64,000 bases of DNA from assembly GCF_000384035.1 (NCBI RefSeq), contig NZ_KB913024.1, forward strand, positions 1,193,655-1,257,654. The letters run 5' to 3'. The position numbers were made by a program, and so were the translations under genes. Positions 35,103-43,932 of this stretch are shown in pieces. Each line of letters begins with the position of its first letter. Position 1 is the first letter of the stretch. The notes beneath the pieces are model-generated. The model worked only from the letters and a program-made list of their open reading frames with translations. It was not told the DNA's origin and did not search any database. The DNA comes from Actinopolyspora mortivallis DSM 44261. GTDB taxonomy: Bacteria; Actinomycetota; Actinomycetes; Mycobacteriales; Pseudonocardiaceae.

Positions 35103-36956
35103 ATGCGTGTGAGTGCTGTCGGAGTCCGCACGGCACGACCCCGCGCAGCGGTGCTGCTCTCCCTCCTCGTCGTGGCCCTGCTGGCCCCGTCCGCGCCGTT
35201 CGCCCACACCGGCACCGCCCAGACGCGGCACGACCGGGCGGCCGCGGACGGCGAGGTCACGCTGCGGGTCGGCATCCAGCAGGAGTTCGACTCGCTCAAT
35301 CCCTTCCTCGGGTTCAGCCTGGCCGCCACCGACGTCTTCCGGCTGATCTACCCCACCCTGACCACCTACGCCCCGGAGGACTTCTCGGTGATGCCGGAGC
35401 TGGCCACCGAGTGGACGTCCTCACCCGACAAACTCACCTGGACCTTCCGCATCAGGAAGGGGGTCAGCTGGTCGGACGGGGAACCGGTCACCGCCGCCGA
35501 CGTCGTCTACACGTTCGAGCGCATGATGAACGACCCGGCCGCGGCCACGGCCAACGGGAACTACGTGGACAACTTCGCCGAGGTCCACGCCCCCGACGCG
35601 CGGACGGTGGTGATCAGGACGGAGACTCCCCAGGCCACGATGCGTTCCATCGCCGTTCCGATCGTGCCCGAACACGTCTGGTCCGGAGTCGACGACGTGG
35701 CCGGTTTCGCCAACCAGCGCATGCCCGTGGTCGGCAGCGGTCCCTTCGTGGCCACCGAGTACCGTCCCCAGCAGTACCTCACCCTGGAGGCCAACGAGGA
35801 CTTCTGGCGCGGTCCACCCACCGTGGACCGACTGCGGTTCGTGAACTTCGAGAACAGCGACGCCGCGGTGCAGGCACTGCGCAAGGGCGACATCGACGTG
35901 GCCAGGGAACTGACCCCGGCGCAGTTCGACGCCCTGGACGGAGCGCGCGACATCGAGCGGGTACGCGGCAAGGGCCGCAGGTTCTACGAGATCGTGCTGA
36001 ATCCGGGTGCGACCAACAGCGCGGGTTCCCCCATAGGGACCGGTCATCCCGCCCTGCGGGACGTGCGGGTGCGCCGGGCGATCGACCACGCCGTCAACCG
36101 TGCCGAACTCGTCGACCGGGTGCTCGGTGGGTACGGCACGGTCGGGGCGGGCTACCTGCCTCCCATCTTCCGGAGGTACTACTGGAGTCCTCCCGAGGAG
36201 CAACGACGTTCCTTCTCGATCGAGGCCGCCAACCGTGCCCTGGACGAGGCCGGATACCCCCGGGGCCCGGACGGGATCCGTCGTGGTCCCTCCGGGAAAC
36301 CGTTGGACTTCGAGTTCGTGCTGCACGGCGACTCCGCCACCGACGCGCTGGTGGGCGAGTTCGTCAAGGAGTGGCTGGCCCGGACGGGGATCCGAGTGCG
36401 ACTGCTGCCGGTCTCGGACAACCAGGTCAACCAGCGCACCACCGCCGGTGACTTCGACATGGTGGTCAGCGGCTGGTCGGTCAATCCCGATCCGGACTAC
36501 GTGCTGCGGTTGCAGACCTGCGGGGCCCGCCCCGATCCCGGCGGGGGCGGTCTGCCGGACAGTTTCCTCTGCGACCGGCGTTACGACGAGCTGTACCGGC
36601 GTCAGCTCACCGAGTTCGACGAGTCCGAACGCGTGGAGACGGTGAAACGGGCCCAGCGGCGGTTCCACGAGATGGCCACGGGGCTGATCCTGTTCTACCC
36701 GAACGCGCTGGAAGCCTACCGGGCGGACCGTTTCTCCGGCTTCCTTCGTCAGCCCGCCGAGCGGGGAGTGATCACGGCCCAGCAGGGCTACTGGGGTTAC
36801 TACCGTGCCGAGCCCACCGAGCGGGCACGCACGGCGGGAGGCGGCGGTGGCTACCGCTCGGCGGCCCTCGCGCTCGGAGGGGCGCTGCTGCTCGGGGGCC
36901 TCGTGGTGGCCGCCGTGACCGTCCACCGTCGTCGCACCGCCGAACACCGGGAATGA
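35103..36956 (+). CDS. Peptide ABC transporter substrate-binding protein, C-terminally membrane-anchored
   Basis: 617 residues from ATG 35103, with GAGGGAG 8 nt upstream. A Sec signal is at 1-40 (basic RTARPR, hydrophobic VLLSLLVVALLAP, AxA-type end); no lipobox cysteine is present. The SBP_bac_5 domain follows: GIQQEFDSLNPFLG, the family motif VSWSDGEPVTAADVVYTFERM at about 118-138, and later RVRRAIDHAVNRAELV. The chain ends with a glycine/alanine-rich membrane helix at about 587-607 and a basic tail HRRRTAEHRE, which would tether the protein to the outer membrane face. This is unusual, because most are lipoproteins. It starts the importer operon; the permease follows 4 bp later. Confidence 0.9.
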   Translation: MRVSAVGVRTARPRAAVLLSLLVVALLAPSAPFAHTGTAQTRHDRAAADGEVTLRVGIQQEFDSLNPFLGFSLAATDVFRLIYPTLTTYAPEDFSVMPELATEWTSSPDKLTWTFRIRKGVSWSDGEPVTAADVVYTFERMMNDPAAATANGNYVDNFAEVHAPDARTVVIRTETPQATMRSIAVPIVPEHVWSGVDDVAGFANQRMPVVGSGPFVATEYRPQQYLTLEANEDFWRGPPTVDRLRFVNFENSDAAVQALRKGDIDVARELTPAQFDALDGARDIERVRGKGRRFYEIVLNPGATNSAGSPIGTGHPALRDVRVRRAIDHAVNRAELVDRVLGGYGTVGAGYLPPIFRRYYWSPPEEQRRSFSIEAANRALDEAGYPRGPDGIRRGPSGKPLDFEFVLHGDSATDALVGEFVKEWLARTGIRVRLLPVSDNQVNQRTTAGDFDMVVSGWSVNPDPDYVLRLQTCGARPDPGGGGLPDSFLCDRRYDELYRRQLTEFDESERVETVKRAQRRFHEMATGLILFYPNALEAYRADRFSGFLRQPAERGVITAQQGYWGYYRAEPTERARTAGGGGGYRSAALALGGALLLGGLVVAAVTVHRRRTAEHRE

Positions 36957-36960
36957 GCCC

Positions 36961-37989
36961 ATGACCGACACGCTCGAACACGGGGGGACACGCCGCTCCG
37001 GAACCGTGCCGCGGACGCTCGGCTTCGTGGCGCGGAAGCTGGGGGGTGCCGCGGTGAGTCTGGGCCTGGTGGCGGTGCTGGGCTTCTTCCTCTTCCGGGT
37101 GTTGCCCGGCGACCCGGCCCGGACCATGACCAGGTCCGCCCCGGTCAGTGCCGAGCAGCTGGCGCAGCTGCGTCATCGTTTCGGGCTGGACCAGCCGCTG
37201 TACGCGCAGTTCCGGGACTTCCTCGGGAACCTGGCACGGGGGGACCTGGGCACCTCCTACACCTACAACAGGCCGGTGACCGAGCTGATCGGCGAACGGC
37301 TCGGTCCGACCGTCCTGTTGGTGGGCACCGCGACGGTGCTCGCCGTGCTGCTGGGGCTGTGGCTGGGGACGCGGGCCGCGTGGCGGCACGGTACGGCCAC
37401 CGACCGCTGGTTCACCTCGGTCGGGTTGACACTGTGGTCGGTACCGACCTTCTGGCTGGGGCTGTTGCTGCTCATGGCCTTCGGGGTGGGGGTGGGTCCG
37501 CTTCCGGGGCTGTTCCCGGTGGCCGGGATGTCCTCGCCCGACGTGCCGCCCGGTGTGCTGCCCCGCGTGCTCGACGTGGCCCACCACATGGTGCTGCCGT
37601 GCGTGACGCTGGTCGCGGTGATCCACGCGCAGTTCATGATGGTGATGCGTAGTTCCCTGTTGGAGGAGATGGGTGCCGAGTACCTGACCACGGCCCGGGC
37701 GAAGGGGCTGCGCGACGACGCGGTGCGTCGGGGGCACGCGGTTCCCAACGCGTTGCTGCCCACGGTGACGTTGGTCTTCCTCCACCTCGGGATGGTGGTG
37801 GCCGGGGCCATCACGGTGGAGACCGTCTTCTCCTGGCCCGGGCTCGGGCTGCTGACCTACGAGGCGCTGCGGGTGCCCGATCTGCCCCTCCTGCAGGGGA
37901 CCTTCATCGTCCTGGCGAGCAGCGTGATCGTCATGAACACGCTGGCCGAACTGTTGTACCGGGTTCTCGATCCACGGGTGCGTGCCTGA
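36961..37989 (+). CDS. Dipeptide/oligopeptide ABC transporter permease (DppB/OppB type)
   Basis: 342 residues from ATG 36961. A polar N-terminal 20 residues is followed by the first helix with the DppB hallmark FRVLPGDPARTM. A periplasmic loop contains QLRHRFGLDQPLYAQFRDFLGNLARGDLG, then five further helices. The EAA loop contacting the ATPase is EYLTTARAKGLRDDAVRRGHAVPNALLP. Its stop overlaps the next permease start by one base (TGATG). It works with the DppC-like permease as the membrane channel. Confidence 0.93.
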   Translation: MTDTLEHGGTRRSGTVPRTLGFVARKLGGAAVSLGLVAVLGFFLFRVLPGDPARTMTRSAPVSAEQLAQLRHRFGLDQPLYAQFRDFLGNLARGDLGTSYTYNRPVTELIGERLGPTVLLVGTATVLAVLLGLWLGTRAAWRHGTATDRWFTSVGLTLWSVPTFWLGLLLLMAFGVGVGPLPGLFPVAGMSSPDVPPGVLPRVLDVAHHMVLPCVTLVAVIHAQFMMVMRSSLLEEMGAEYLTTARAKGLRDDAVRRGHAVPNALLPTVTLVFLHLGMVVAGAITVETVFSWPGLGLLTYEALRVPDLPLLQGTFIVLASSVIVMNTLAELLYRVLDPRVRA

Positions 37990-38891
37990 TGACCACCGGA
38001 GGCCCTTCCGCCGACGTCCGTGCCCGTCGACCGTCCGCCCTGGCTGAGGGGTGGCGGGCCTACCGCAACGAGCGGGGAGGTGTGTTCGGACTCGCGGTGC
38101 TCGTGCTCGTCGTGCTGTTGGCCCTGTCGGCTCCGTTGCTGACTGATCCGGCCGGCTTGGACGTCACCCGAGTGGAGGAGGCACCGCTGCGGCCGCCGGG
38201 GGCGGGGCACTGGCTGGGCACGGACGAGTCCGGGCGTTCGGTGCTGTTGTTGACCTGGTGGGGGGCACGGGTCTCGCTGTTGGTGGGTTCCTGCGCGGCG
38301 GCGCTGTCGATGGTGATCGGAACCCTGGTGGGGGTGACCGCGGCCCACTTCGGGGGCTGGACGGACACCGTGCTGCTGCGACTCACCGACTTCTTCCTGG
38401 TGCTTCCGGCCCTGGTGCTGGCCATCGCCCTGTCGACGGTGCTCTCCCGGGGCGTGTTCACCATCGTGCTGGCCATCGGGGTCACTTCCTGGCCGCAGAC
38501 GGCCAGGTTGGTGCGGGCGCAGACCCTCACGGTGCAGACCCGGCCCTATGTGGAACGGGCCAGGGCCCTCGGTGGCGGTCACCGACACGTGCTCGGCAGG
38601 CACGTGCTGCCGGCGGTGCTGCCGCTGGTGTTCGCCACCACGACGTTGACGGTGGCCAGCGCCATCATCGCCGAGTCCACACTGTCCTTCCTGGGACTCG
38701 GCGATCCGAGTCGGATCTCCTGGGGAGCGATGCTGAAGTCGGCCATGGACACCGGGGCAGTGACGGCGGGAGCCTGGTGGTACCTGTTTCCCCCCGGGCT
38801 CGGTATCGCGGTGGTCGTGCTCGCCTTCACCCTGTGCGGGCGTTCACTGGAGACCGTGCTGAACCCGAGGCTGCGGGGGGAGGGGCGATGA
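37989..38891 (+). CDS. Dipeptide/oligopeptide ABC transporter permease (DppC/OppC type)
   Basis: 300 residues from ATG 37989. It has the OppC N-terminal region WRAYRNERGGVFGLAVLVLVVLLALSAPLL, the family motif HWLGTDESGRSVLLLTWWGARVSLLVG at about 74-100, and the EAA loop YVERARALGGGHRHVLGRHVLPAVLP. Six helices are expected. It overlaps both neighbours (TGATG with DppB, ATGA with the ATPase), so the operon is tightly coupled. Confidence 0.93.
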   Translation: MTTGGPSADVRARRPSALAEGWRAYRNERGGVFGLAVLVLVVLLALSAPLLTDPAGLDVTRVEEAPLRPPGAGHWLGTDESGRSVLLLTWWGARVSLLVGSCAAALSMVIGTLVGVTAAHFGGWTDTVLLRLTDFFLVLPALVLAIALSTVLSRGVFTIVLAIGVTSWPQTARLVRAQTLTVQTRPYVERARALGGGHRHVLGRHVLPAVLPLVFATTTLTVASAIIAESTLSFLGLGDPSRISWGAMLKSAMDTGAVTAGAWWYLFPPGLGIAVVVLAFTLCGRSLETVLNPRLRGEGR

Positions 38892-40498
38892 CGTCTGTCC
38901 TGCGGCTGTGCGATGTCTCGGTGGACTACGCCACACCGGCGGGACCACGCCGCGTGGTGGACCGGGTGAACCTGGACCTGGACTCCGGCGGGACGCTGGG
39001 GCTGGCGGGGGAGTCGGGGTGCGGCAAGACCACGCTCGCGCTCGCGGTACTGCGGCTGCTGCCCCGCACGGCCCGGGTGCGGGGACGGGTGCTGCTGAAC
39101 GAGCAGGACGTGAGTCAGCTGACCTGGGGTGGCTTGCGGGCCGTGCGTTGGGCCGGCGCCTCGGTGGTGTTCCAGGGGGCGATGCACGCCCTCAACCCGG
39201 TCCGCACGGTGTTCGATCAGATCGCCGAACCCCTCCGGGTGCACTCCGTCGAACGCCCTACGGTCTCGGCGCTGCGGGAGCGCGTGCGCGAGCTGCTCGA
39301 ACGGGTGGAGCTGCCTCCGGAACGGGCGAGGGCCTATCCGCACGAGCTCTCCGGAGGGCAGCGGCAGCGTGTGATGATCGCGATGGCGTTGGCCTGCGAA
39401 CCGAGCCTGGTCATCGCGGACGAACCCACCACCGCCCTGGACGTGGTGGTCCAGGCCCAGGTCATGGACGTGCTGCGGCGCGCCGTGCGGGAGCGGGGGG
39501 CCGCGTTGCTGATGATCAGCCACGACCTGTCGGTGCTGGCCGGAACCTGTCATCGACTGGCGGTGATGTACCGGGGCGCCGTGGTGGAGCAGGGGGAGAC
39601 CGCGCGGCTGGTCACGGCCCCCGAACACCGGCACACCCGTGAGCTGGCCGCGGCTTTTCCGACCGTGGGGGACGCGGGATCGCGTCACGTCGACGGTTCC
39701 GCAGGCTCGGGCGGGGGCGGGAACGTGCTGCTCTCCGCGCGGGGGGTCGGGGTGACCTTCGTGGACCGCTCACGGACGCGGACGAGGGCGGTGCGCGACG
39801 TCGATCTGGAGGTGTGCGCGGACGAGACAGTCGCCCTGGTGGGGCAGTCGGGATCGGGCAAGACGACGCTGGCGCGGACCCTGTTGGGGCTGTGCCGTCC
39901 CGACACGGGACGGGTCCGCTACCGCGGGGTCGAACCGGGCTCCTCCTCCGGGAGCCTGCGTGAGTTCCGCAGGCAGGTGCAGCTGGTCGCCCAGGATCCG
40001 ACCGGGGCGCTCAACCCGCGCCACACCGTCTACGAGGCGGTCGCCGAGGGGCTGCGGATCCACCGGGACGTGGTCGGGGAGACGGAACGGGTCCGGGCCG
40101 CTCTCGAAGCGGCCGAACTGCGTCCCGCCGCCGACTTCGTCGGGCGTTTTCCCCACGAGCTCTCCGGAGGACAACGCCAACGGGTGGTCATCGCCGGGGC
40201 GCTGGTGCTCGAACCCGCCGTGCTGGTCGCCGACGAACCCGTCGCCTCGCTGGACGCGACCGTGCGCGGTGAGATCCTGGAGCTGTTGCTGGAGCTGCGC
40301 CGTCGACGCGGACTGTCCGTACTGGTGATCACGCACGACCTGGGGCTGGCCTGGAGCATCGCGGACCGGGTGGCTGTCATGCGCGCCGGGGAGCTGGTGG
40401 AGCAGGGGCCGGTGGAACGGGTGCTGACCGAGCCGGAGCACGAGTACACCAGAGCCCTGCTGGCGGCCGTGCCCTCGCTGCCCCGCGTGGTCGACTGA
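38888..40498 (+). CDS. Fused two-domain peptide ABC transporter ATPase (DppD-DppF fusion)
   Basis: 536 residues from ATG 38888 (ATGA overlap with the permease). The first ABC domain has Walker A GESGCGKT at 41-48, signature ELSGGQRQR, Walker B LVIADEPTTALD and the switch MISHDLS. A short Ser/Gly-rich linker follows (GSAGSGGGGN, about 275). The second domain has Walker A GQSGSGKTT near 319-327, signature ELSGGQRQR, and Walker B VLVADEPVASLD, where Pro-Val replaces the usual Pro-Thr. Dpp/Opp systems normally use two proteins; here one chain supplies both. It energises the 35103-38891 importer. Confidence 0.93.
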   Translation: MTSVLRLCDVSVDYATPAGPRRVVDRVNLDLDSGGTLGLAGESGCGKTTLALAVLRLLPRTARVRGRVLLNEQDVSQLTWGGLRAVRWAGASVVFQGAMHALNPVRTVFDQIAEPLRVHSVERPTVSALRERVRELLERVELPPERARAYPHELSGGQRQRVMIAMALACEPSLVIADEPTTALDVVVQAQVMDVLRRAVRERGAALLMISHDLSVLAGTCHRLAVMYRGAVVEQGETARLVTAPEHRHTRELAAAFPTVGDAGSRHVDGSAGSGGGGNVLLSARGVGVTFVDRSRTRTRAVRDVDLEVCADETVALVGQSGSGKTTLARTLLGLCRPDTGRVRYRGVEPGSSSGSLREFRRQVQLVAQDPTGALNPRHTVYEAVAEGLRIHRDVVGETERVRAALEAAELRPAADFVGRFPHELSGGQRQRVVIAGALVLEPAVLVADEPVASLDATVRGEILELLLELRRRRGLSVLVITHDLGLAWSIADRVAVMRAGELVEQGPVERVLTEPEHEYTRALLAAVPSLPRVVD

Positions 40499-40530
40499 CC
40501 GGACCGCGTGTCCGCCGTCGGGAGGTGTGC

Positions 40531-41163
40531 TCAGTCGAGGGCGTCCACCACCGCCGGACGCTCCGGGTGGTCCATCCTGATCACCCGGTCGGCGGTGCGT
40601 TCCGGACGGGTCCGCCTCGCGTACTCGGCGAAAGCGGGAAGCTGCCAGCGGTCCTCGACGGGGGTCCTGCGGTGCAGTACCTTCTCCGAGACCCACAGGT
40701 GCACCGTGAAGTCGAAGTCCAGGCCGTGTCCCAGCAACAGGGGGCCCTCGACCAGGGCCATTCCCCGTTCACCCAGGTCCGTGCGTGCCAGACGGGGGGA
40801 ACGGTCCCTGTCCGGGTCCCACAGGGCCGGGAGCACGTGGCCGCTGCCACCGGGGGCCAGGGGGGTGAGTACCTCACGGCTCAGTCCCGCGAGGTCGAAC
40901 CAGTCCTCGCGCAGGCCTTCGGGGTTGTGGCGTCCCCGCTCGAACCGTAGCGAGGCCGGTCGCAGATAGTCCCACATCCCGACGCGTACGGCCCGGACAC
41001 CCGCCACACGCAGGGTACGGACCAGGGAGTCGGTCAGCTCGCGCGTTCCGGAGACCGGATGGCCGTCGAGCGCGATCCGCGTTCCCGGCGGGCGTGCCCG
41101 CCGCGTGATGGTCTCGGTCAGTTCGGCCACCAGGTTCTCGGAGGTGGTGGGGCGTACTCGCAT
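40531..41163 (-). CDS. Uridine-kinase-like P-loop NTPase with degenerate Walker A
   Basis: 210 residues from ATG 41163. The fold resembles actinobacterial uridine kinase-like proteins: IALDGHPVSGTRELTDSLVRTLR at 30-52 stands where GxxxxGK(S/T) is expected, but the lysine is missing (GHPVSGTRE). Later segments are RVGMWDYLRPASLRFERG, PEGLREDWFDLAGL, MALVEGPLLLGHGLDFDFTVHLWVSEKVLHRRTP and the C-terminal RPAVVDALD. Without the P-loop lysine, ATP-dependent phosphoryl transfer is doubtful; a nucleotide-binding or scaffolding role is possible. It is convergent with the peptide-transporter operon (32 bp). Confidence 0.65.
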   Translation of the reverse strand: MRVRPTTSENLVAELTETITRRARPPGTRIALDGHPVSGTRELTDSLVRTLRVAGVRAVRVGMWDYLRPASLRFERGRHNPEGLREDWFDLAGLSREVLTPLAPGGSGHVLPALWDPDRDRSPRLARTDLGERGMALVEGPLLLGHGLDFDFTVHLWVSEKVLHRRTPVEDRWQLPAFAEYARRTRPERTADRVIRMDHPERPAVVDALD

Positions 41164-41239
41164 GGGGTCGGCGACTCCGCTCCAGGGTCGGTTCCACGCC
41201 GGCAAGCCGGGCCCGCGCGTGCGGGCTCCGAGGAGGAGA

Positions 41240-42178
41240 CTATCCCCGAGCGGGGGAGGGGCTGGTGTGGATCACCAGTCTTCCGGCGTCGGCGTCGAGC
41301 TCGGCGGGCAGCCCGAGCGGGACGGTGAGCTGCCCGGCGCAGTGCCCGAATCCCAGCTCCCAGACCACGGGGACACCGAGGTCACCGAGGATCTCGGACA
41401 TGGTCTGCCGGACCCGTTCGGGATCCCCGCAGCGCTCCCACGAGCCGAGGACCACCCCGGTGGCGTGGCCGAACCATCCGGACCGCCGGAGCTGGGTGAG
41501 ATAGCGGTCGAGCTGGTAGGGCTCCTCGGTGACGTCCTCCAGCAGCACCAGGGCCCGTTCCGGAGGGCGGGGCGGCGGGATGGTGCCCAGTGTTCCGGCC
41601 AGGACGCTGAGGTTCCCTCCGTGGAGGACTCCCCGGGCGCGGCCTCCCACCAACGGTTCCGCTGTGCTTCCGGTGAGCACGCGTCCCTCCACCGGGTGGA
41701 ACAGTGCCTCGTGCAGGTGTCGTCGGGCCACGGGGTCCTCGGTGAAGGCCGAGGTGGCCGGCATCGGTCCGAACAGGGTGGGGACGCCGAGTCGGCGGTA
41801 CAGGGCTTCGTGCAGGGCGGTGACGTCACTGGAACCGACGAGGGTTTTCCCCGGGACGGCGGCCATGCTCGTCCAGTCCAGCTCGTCGAGCGTCCGCAGG
41901 GTTCCGTATCCGCCGCGTGCGCAGAACACGGCCGAGATCTCCGGTGAGCACCAGGCCCACAGCAGGTCGGCGGCGCGGGCGGTGTCCGAGCCCGCCAGGT
42001 AGTCCACCGAGGGGTGACGGTCCAGCACGTGCTTGCCGAGCAGCACCCGCAGACCCCAGGACTCGAGTTCGACGACTCCGGCACGCAGCTGTTGTTCGGG
42101 GACCGGGCCGGCCGGAGCCACCACGGCCACGGTGTCTCCGGGACGCAGGGGAGCGAGTGGGGCAGTGCTGTTCGTCAT
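41240..42178 (-). CDS. ldcA: S66-family LD-carboxypeptidase / MccF-like serine peptidase
   Basis: 312 residues from ATG 42178, with GAGGAA as ribosome-binding site; a much longer open frame upstream is antisense to other genes and rejected. The S66 catalytic triad is visible: the nucleophile in LVGSSDVTALHEAL (S117), E214 in LLEDVTEEPYQLDRYL, and H279 in GFGHCAGQLTVPLG. Family members cut L,D-bonds in cytoplasmic murein tetrapeptides or detoxify peptidyl-nucleotide antibiotics. The nearby D-aminopeptidase and peptide importer fit murein-peptide recycling, though that link is inference. Confidence 0.9.
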   Translation of the reverse strand: MTNSTAPLAPLRPGDTVAVVAPAGPVPEQQLRAGVVELESWGLRVLLGKHVLDRHPSVDYLAGSDTARAADLLWAWCSPEISAVFCARGGYGTLRTLDELDWTSMAAVPGKTLVGSSDVTALHEALYRRLGVPTLFGPMPATSAFTEDPVARRHLHEALFHPVEGRVLTGSTAEPLVGGRARGVLHGGNLSVLAGTLGTIPPPRPPERALVLLEDVTEEPYQLDRYLTQLRRSGWFGHATGVVLGSWERCGDPERVRQTMSEILGDLGVPVVWELGFGHCAGQLTVPLGLPAELDADAGRLVIHTSPSPARG

Positions 42179-42417
42179 GTCTTCCTCTCGGGACGGCCGT
42201 CGTTGCCCGGCCGGAACGTGACGTTTCCGACGGTCTCCGTCCACCGAGAGTAACCCCCTTCCCCGGAGGGTCGTGATGTTCGCGGAAGGCGAACAATCCC
42301 ACGGCTTCCGGAGAAAGTCCCGGTGAGGCCGGAATCGGCGGGGGAGCGAACGCGTTACCAGCAACGGATCCCCGGCTGTGACAGGGGCGGGGCTGCACGA
42401 TCCGCGCGACGGTGACT

Positions 42418-42423
42418 TAGTGT
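42418..42423 (+). promoter_or_regulatory. Candidate -10 box (TAGTGT) of DUF3090 gene
   Basis: TAGTGT ends 10 nt before ATG 42434, with GAGGG in between. A very short leader is predicted. Confidence 0.35.
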
Positions 42424-42433
42424 CGAGGGTGTC

Positions 42434-43000
42434 ATGGCTCGTGTCATCCACGTATTCCGTCAGCCCGACCGCTTCATCGTGGGAACGGTCGGAGAGCCCG
42501 GCGAGCGTACCTTCTATCTGCAGGCCACCGAGGACTTGCGGACGGTGAGCGTTCAGCTGGAGAAGCAGCAGGTGTCGGTGTTGACCGAACGCATCGACGC
42601 GCTGCTGGAGGAGGTGCAGCGCCGGTTCGACACCGAGCTGCCCGCCGAACCGCCCGCCGAACTCGTCGACTCCGGTCCTCTCGAGGTCCCCGTCGAGGAG
42701 GAGTTCCGGGTGGGCACCATGGGGCTCGGCTGGGACGCCGAGACGGAGGCGGTGGTCGTGGAACTGCTCGCCGCCACCGAGGAAGAGGTGGACGAGTCGG
42801 TGGTGCTCGACGACACCGAGGAGGGGCCCGACGCGGTTCGGGTCTTCCTCAGCGCCGCCTACGCCCGCGCCTTCGCGGAGCGTGCCCAGCGAGTGATCGA
42901 GGCCGGACGCAAACCGTGTCCGCTGTGTTCGGAGCCGCTGGACCCGAACGGCCACATCTGCCCACGCCAGAACGGATACCGGCGTTCGGAGGAGGAGTAG
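42434..43000 (+). CDS. DUF3090 family protein with C-terminal zinc-ribbon motif
   Basis: 188 residues from ATG 42434. Starts RVIHVFRQPDRFIVGTVGEPGERTFYLQA, the usual DUF3090 beginning. An acidic middle follows. The C-terminus has cysteines and a histidine arranged as a metal site: C162, C165, H174, C176 (CPLCSEPLDPNGHICPR). Function is unknown. It is followed 6 bp later by the SCO1664-family gene, a pairing typical of actinobacteria, so the two probably act together. Confidence 0.88.
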   Translation: MARVIHVFRQPDRFIVGTVGEPGERTFYLQATEDLRTVSVQLEKQQVSVLTERIDALLEEVQRRFDTELPAEPPAELVDSGPLEVPVEEEFRVGTMGLGWDAETEAVVVELLAATEEEVDESVVLDDTEEGPDAVRVFLSAAYARAFAERAQRVIEAGRKPCPLCSEPLDPNGHICPRQNGYRRSEEE

Positions 43001-43006
43001 CGGATC

Positions 43007-43801
43007 GTGCTCTCCGACGATGTCGCCGCCGAGTTGTTGGCCAACGGGCGGATCGAGGTTCGGGGGCGACTGGTCGAGGCATCCAACGCGACCCTGCTCT
43101 GTTCCGTGGAGCACGAAGGGGTGCGTGCCGACTGCGTGTACAAACCCGTACGCGGAGAAAGGCCGCTGTGGGATTTCCCGGAGGGGACGCTGGCCGGGCG
43201 TGAGGTGGCTTCGTACCTGCTCTCCGAGGAGATCGGGTGGGGGCTGGTCCCGCCCACCCGGTGGCGGGACGAGGCCCCGTACGGGCCGGGAATGCTCCAG
43301 TTGTGGGTGGACACCGAGCAGGACACCGAACTCGTCGACGTGCTGCCGCCGCGGGAGGTGCCCTCCGACTGGCTGAGCGTGCTGCACGCCCGGGACGAGG
43401 AGGGCAGTCCGCTGGTGCTGGCCCACGCCGACCATCCCGGGCTGCGCAGGCTGGCGATTCTCGACGTGGTGCTCAACAACGCCGACCGCAAGGGCGGCCA
43501 CGTCCTCGTCCCCGGCGACGGGCGGGTGCTGGGGATCGACCACGGGGTGAGCCTCAACGTCGACGACAAGCTGCGTACGGTGCTGTGGGGCTGGCTGGGG
43601 CAGCCACTGGGCGAGTCCGCCGTGGAGCACCTACGGCGGTTACGGGCCCGCCTGGACGACTCGTTCGCGGCCCTGCTGGCCGAGTACGTCTCCCCGAAGG
43701 AGATCCGGGCCACCGCCGACCGGATCGACCGGCTGTTGCAGCAGGGAGTGTTACCGGCCCCCTCGGGGGAGTGGCCCGCCATTCCCTGGCCGCCGTTCTG
43801 A
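43007..43801 (+). CDS. SCO1664-family protein (PI3/4-kinase-like fold)
   Basis: 264 residues from GTG 43007. The N-terminal lobe has the ATP-lysine-type segment DCVYKPVRGERPLWDFPEGTLAGREVASYLLSE at about 42-74. The catalytic-loop equivalent is ILDVVLNNADRKGGH (about 151-165), and the metal-binding GIDHG is near 175-179. These resemble the D-x(4)-N...D pattern of PI3/4-kinase and HipA-like folds. Substrate unknown. It is coupled to DUF3090. The C-terminus ends EWPAIPWPPF. Confidence 0.82.
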   Translation: MLSDDVAAELLANGRIEVRGRLVEASNATLLCSVEHEGVRADCVYKPVRGERPLWDFPEGTLAGREVASYLLSEEIGWGLVPPTRWRDEAPYGPGMLQLWVDTEQDTELVDVLPPREVPSDWLSVLHARDEEGSPLVLAHADHPGLRRLAILDVVLNNADRKGGHVLVPGDGRVLGIDHGVSLNVDDKLRTVLWGWLGQPLGESAVEHLRRLRARLDDSFAALLAEYVSPKEIRATADRIDRLLQQGVLPAPSGEWPAIPWPPF

Positions 43802-43932
43802 AGTGTCCCCGCCCGCGTCGGTGCGCGGTTCACCCGGCGAGGTGTTACGAATCCTCGCGCGAGGATGGCAGGCTCGGAGTCTCCCGGAGTCGCGTGTTCA
43901 CCGGTGGGTTCCACAGTGCGGAGGCGGTCGAG

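Noticed and set aside
41240-43630. Minus-strand frame extending the LD-carboxypeptidase by about 480 residues.
   Set aside because: The extension is antisense to DUF3090 and SCO1664 genes; the S66 domain starts at ATG 42178 with a good ribosome-binding site.
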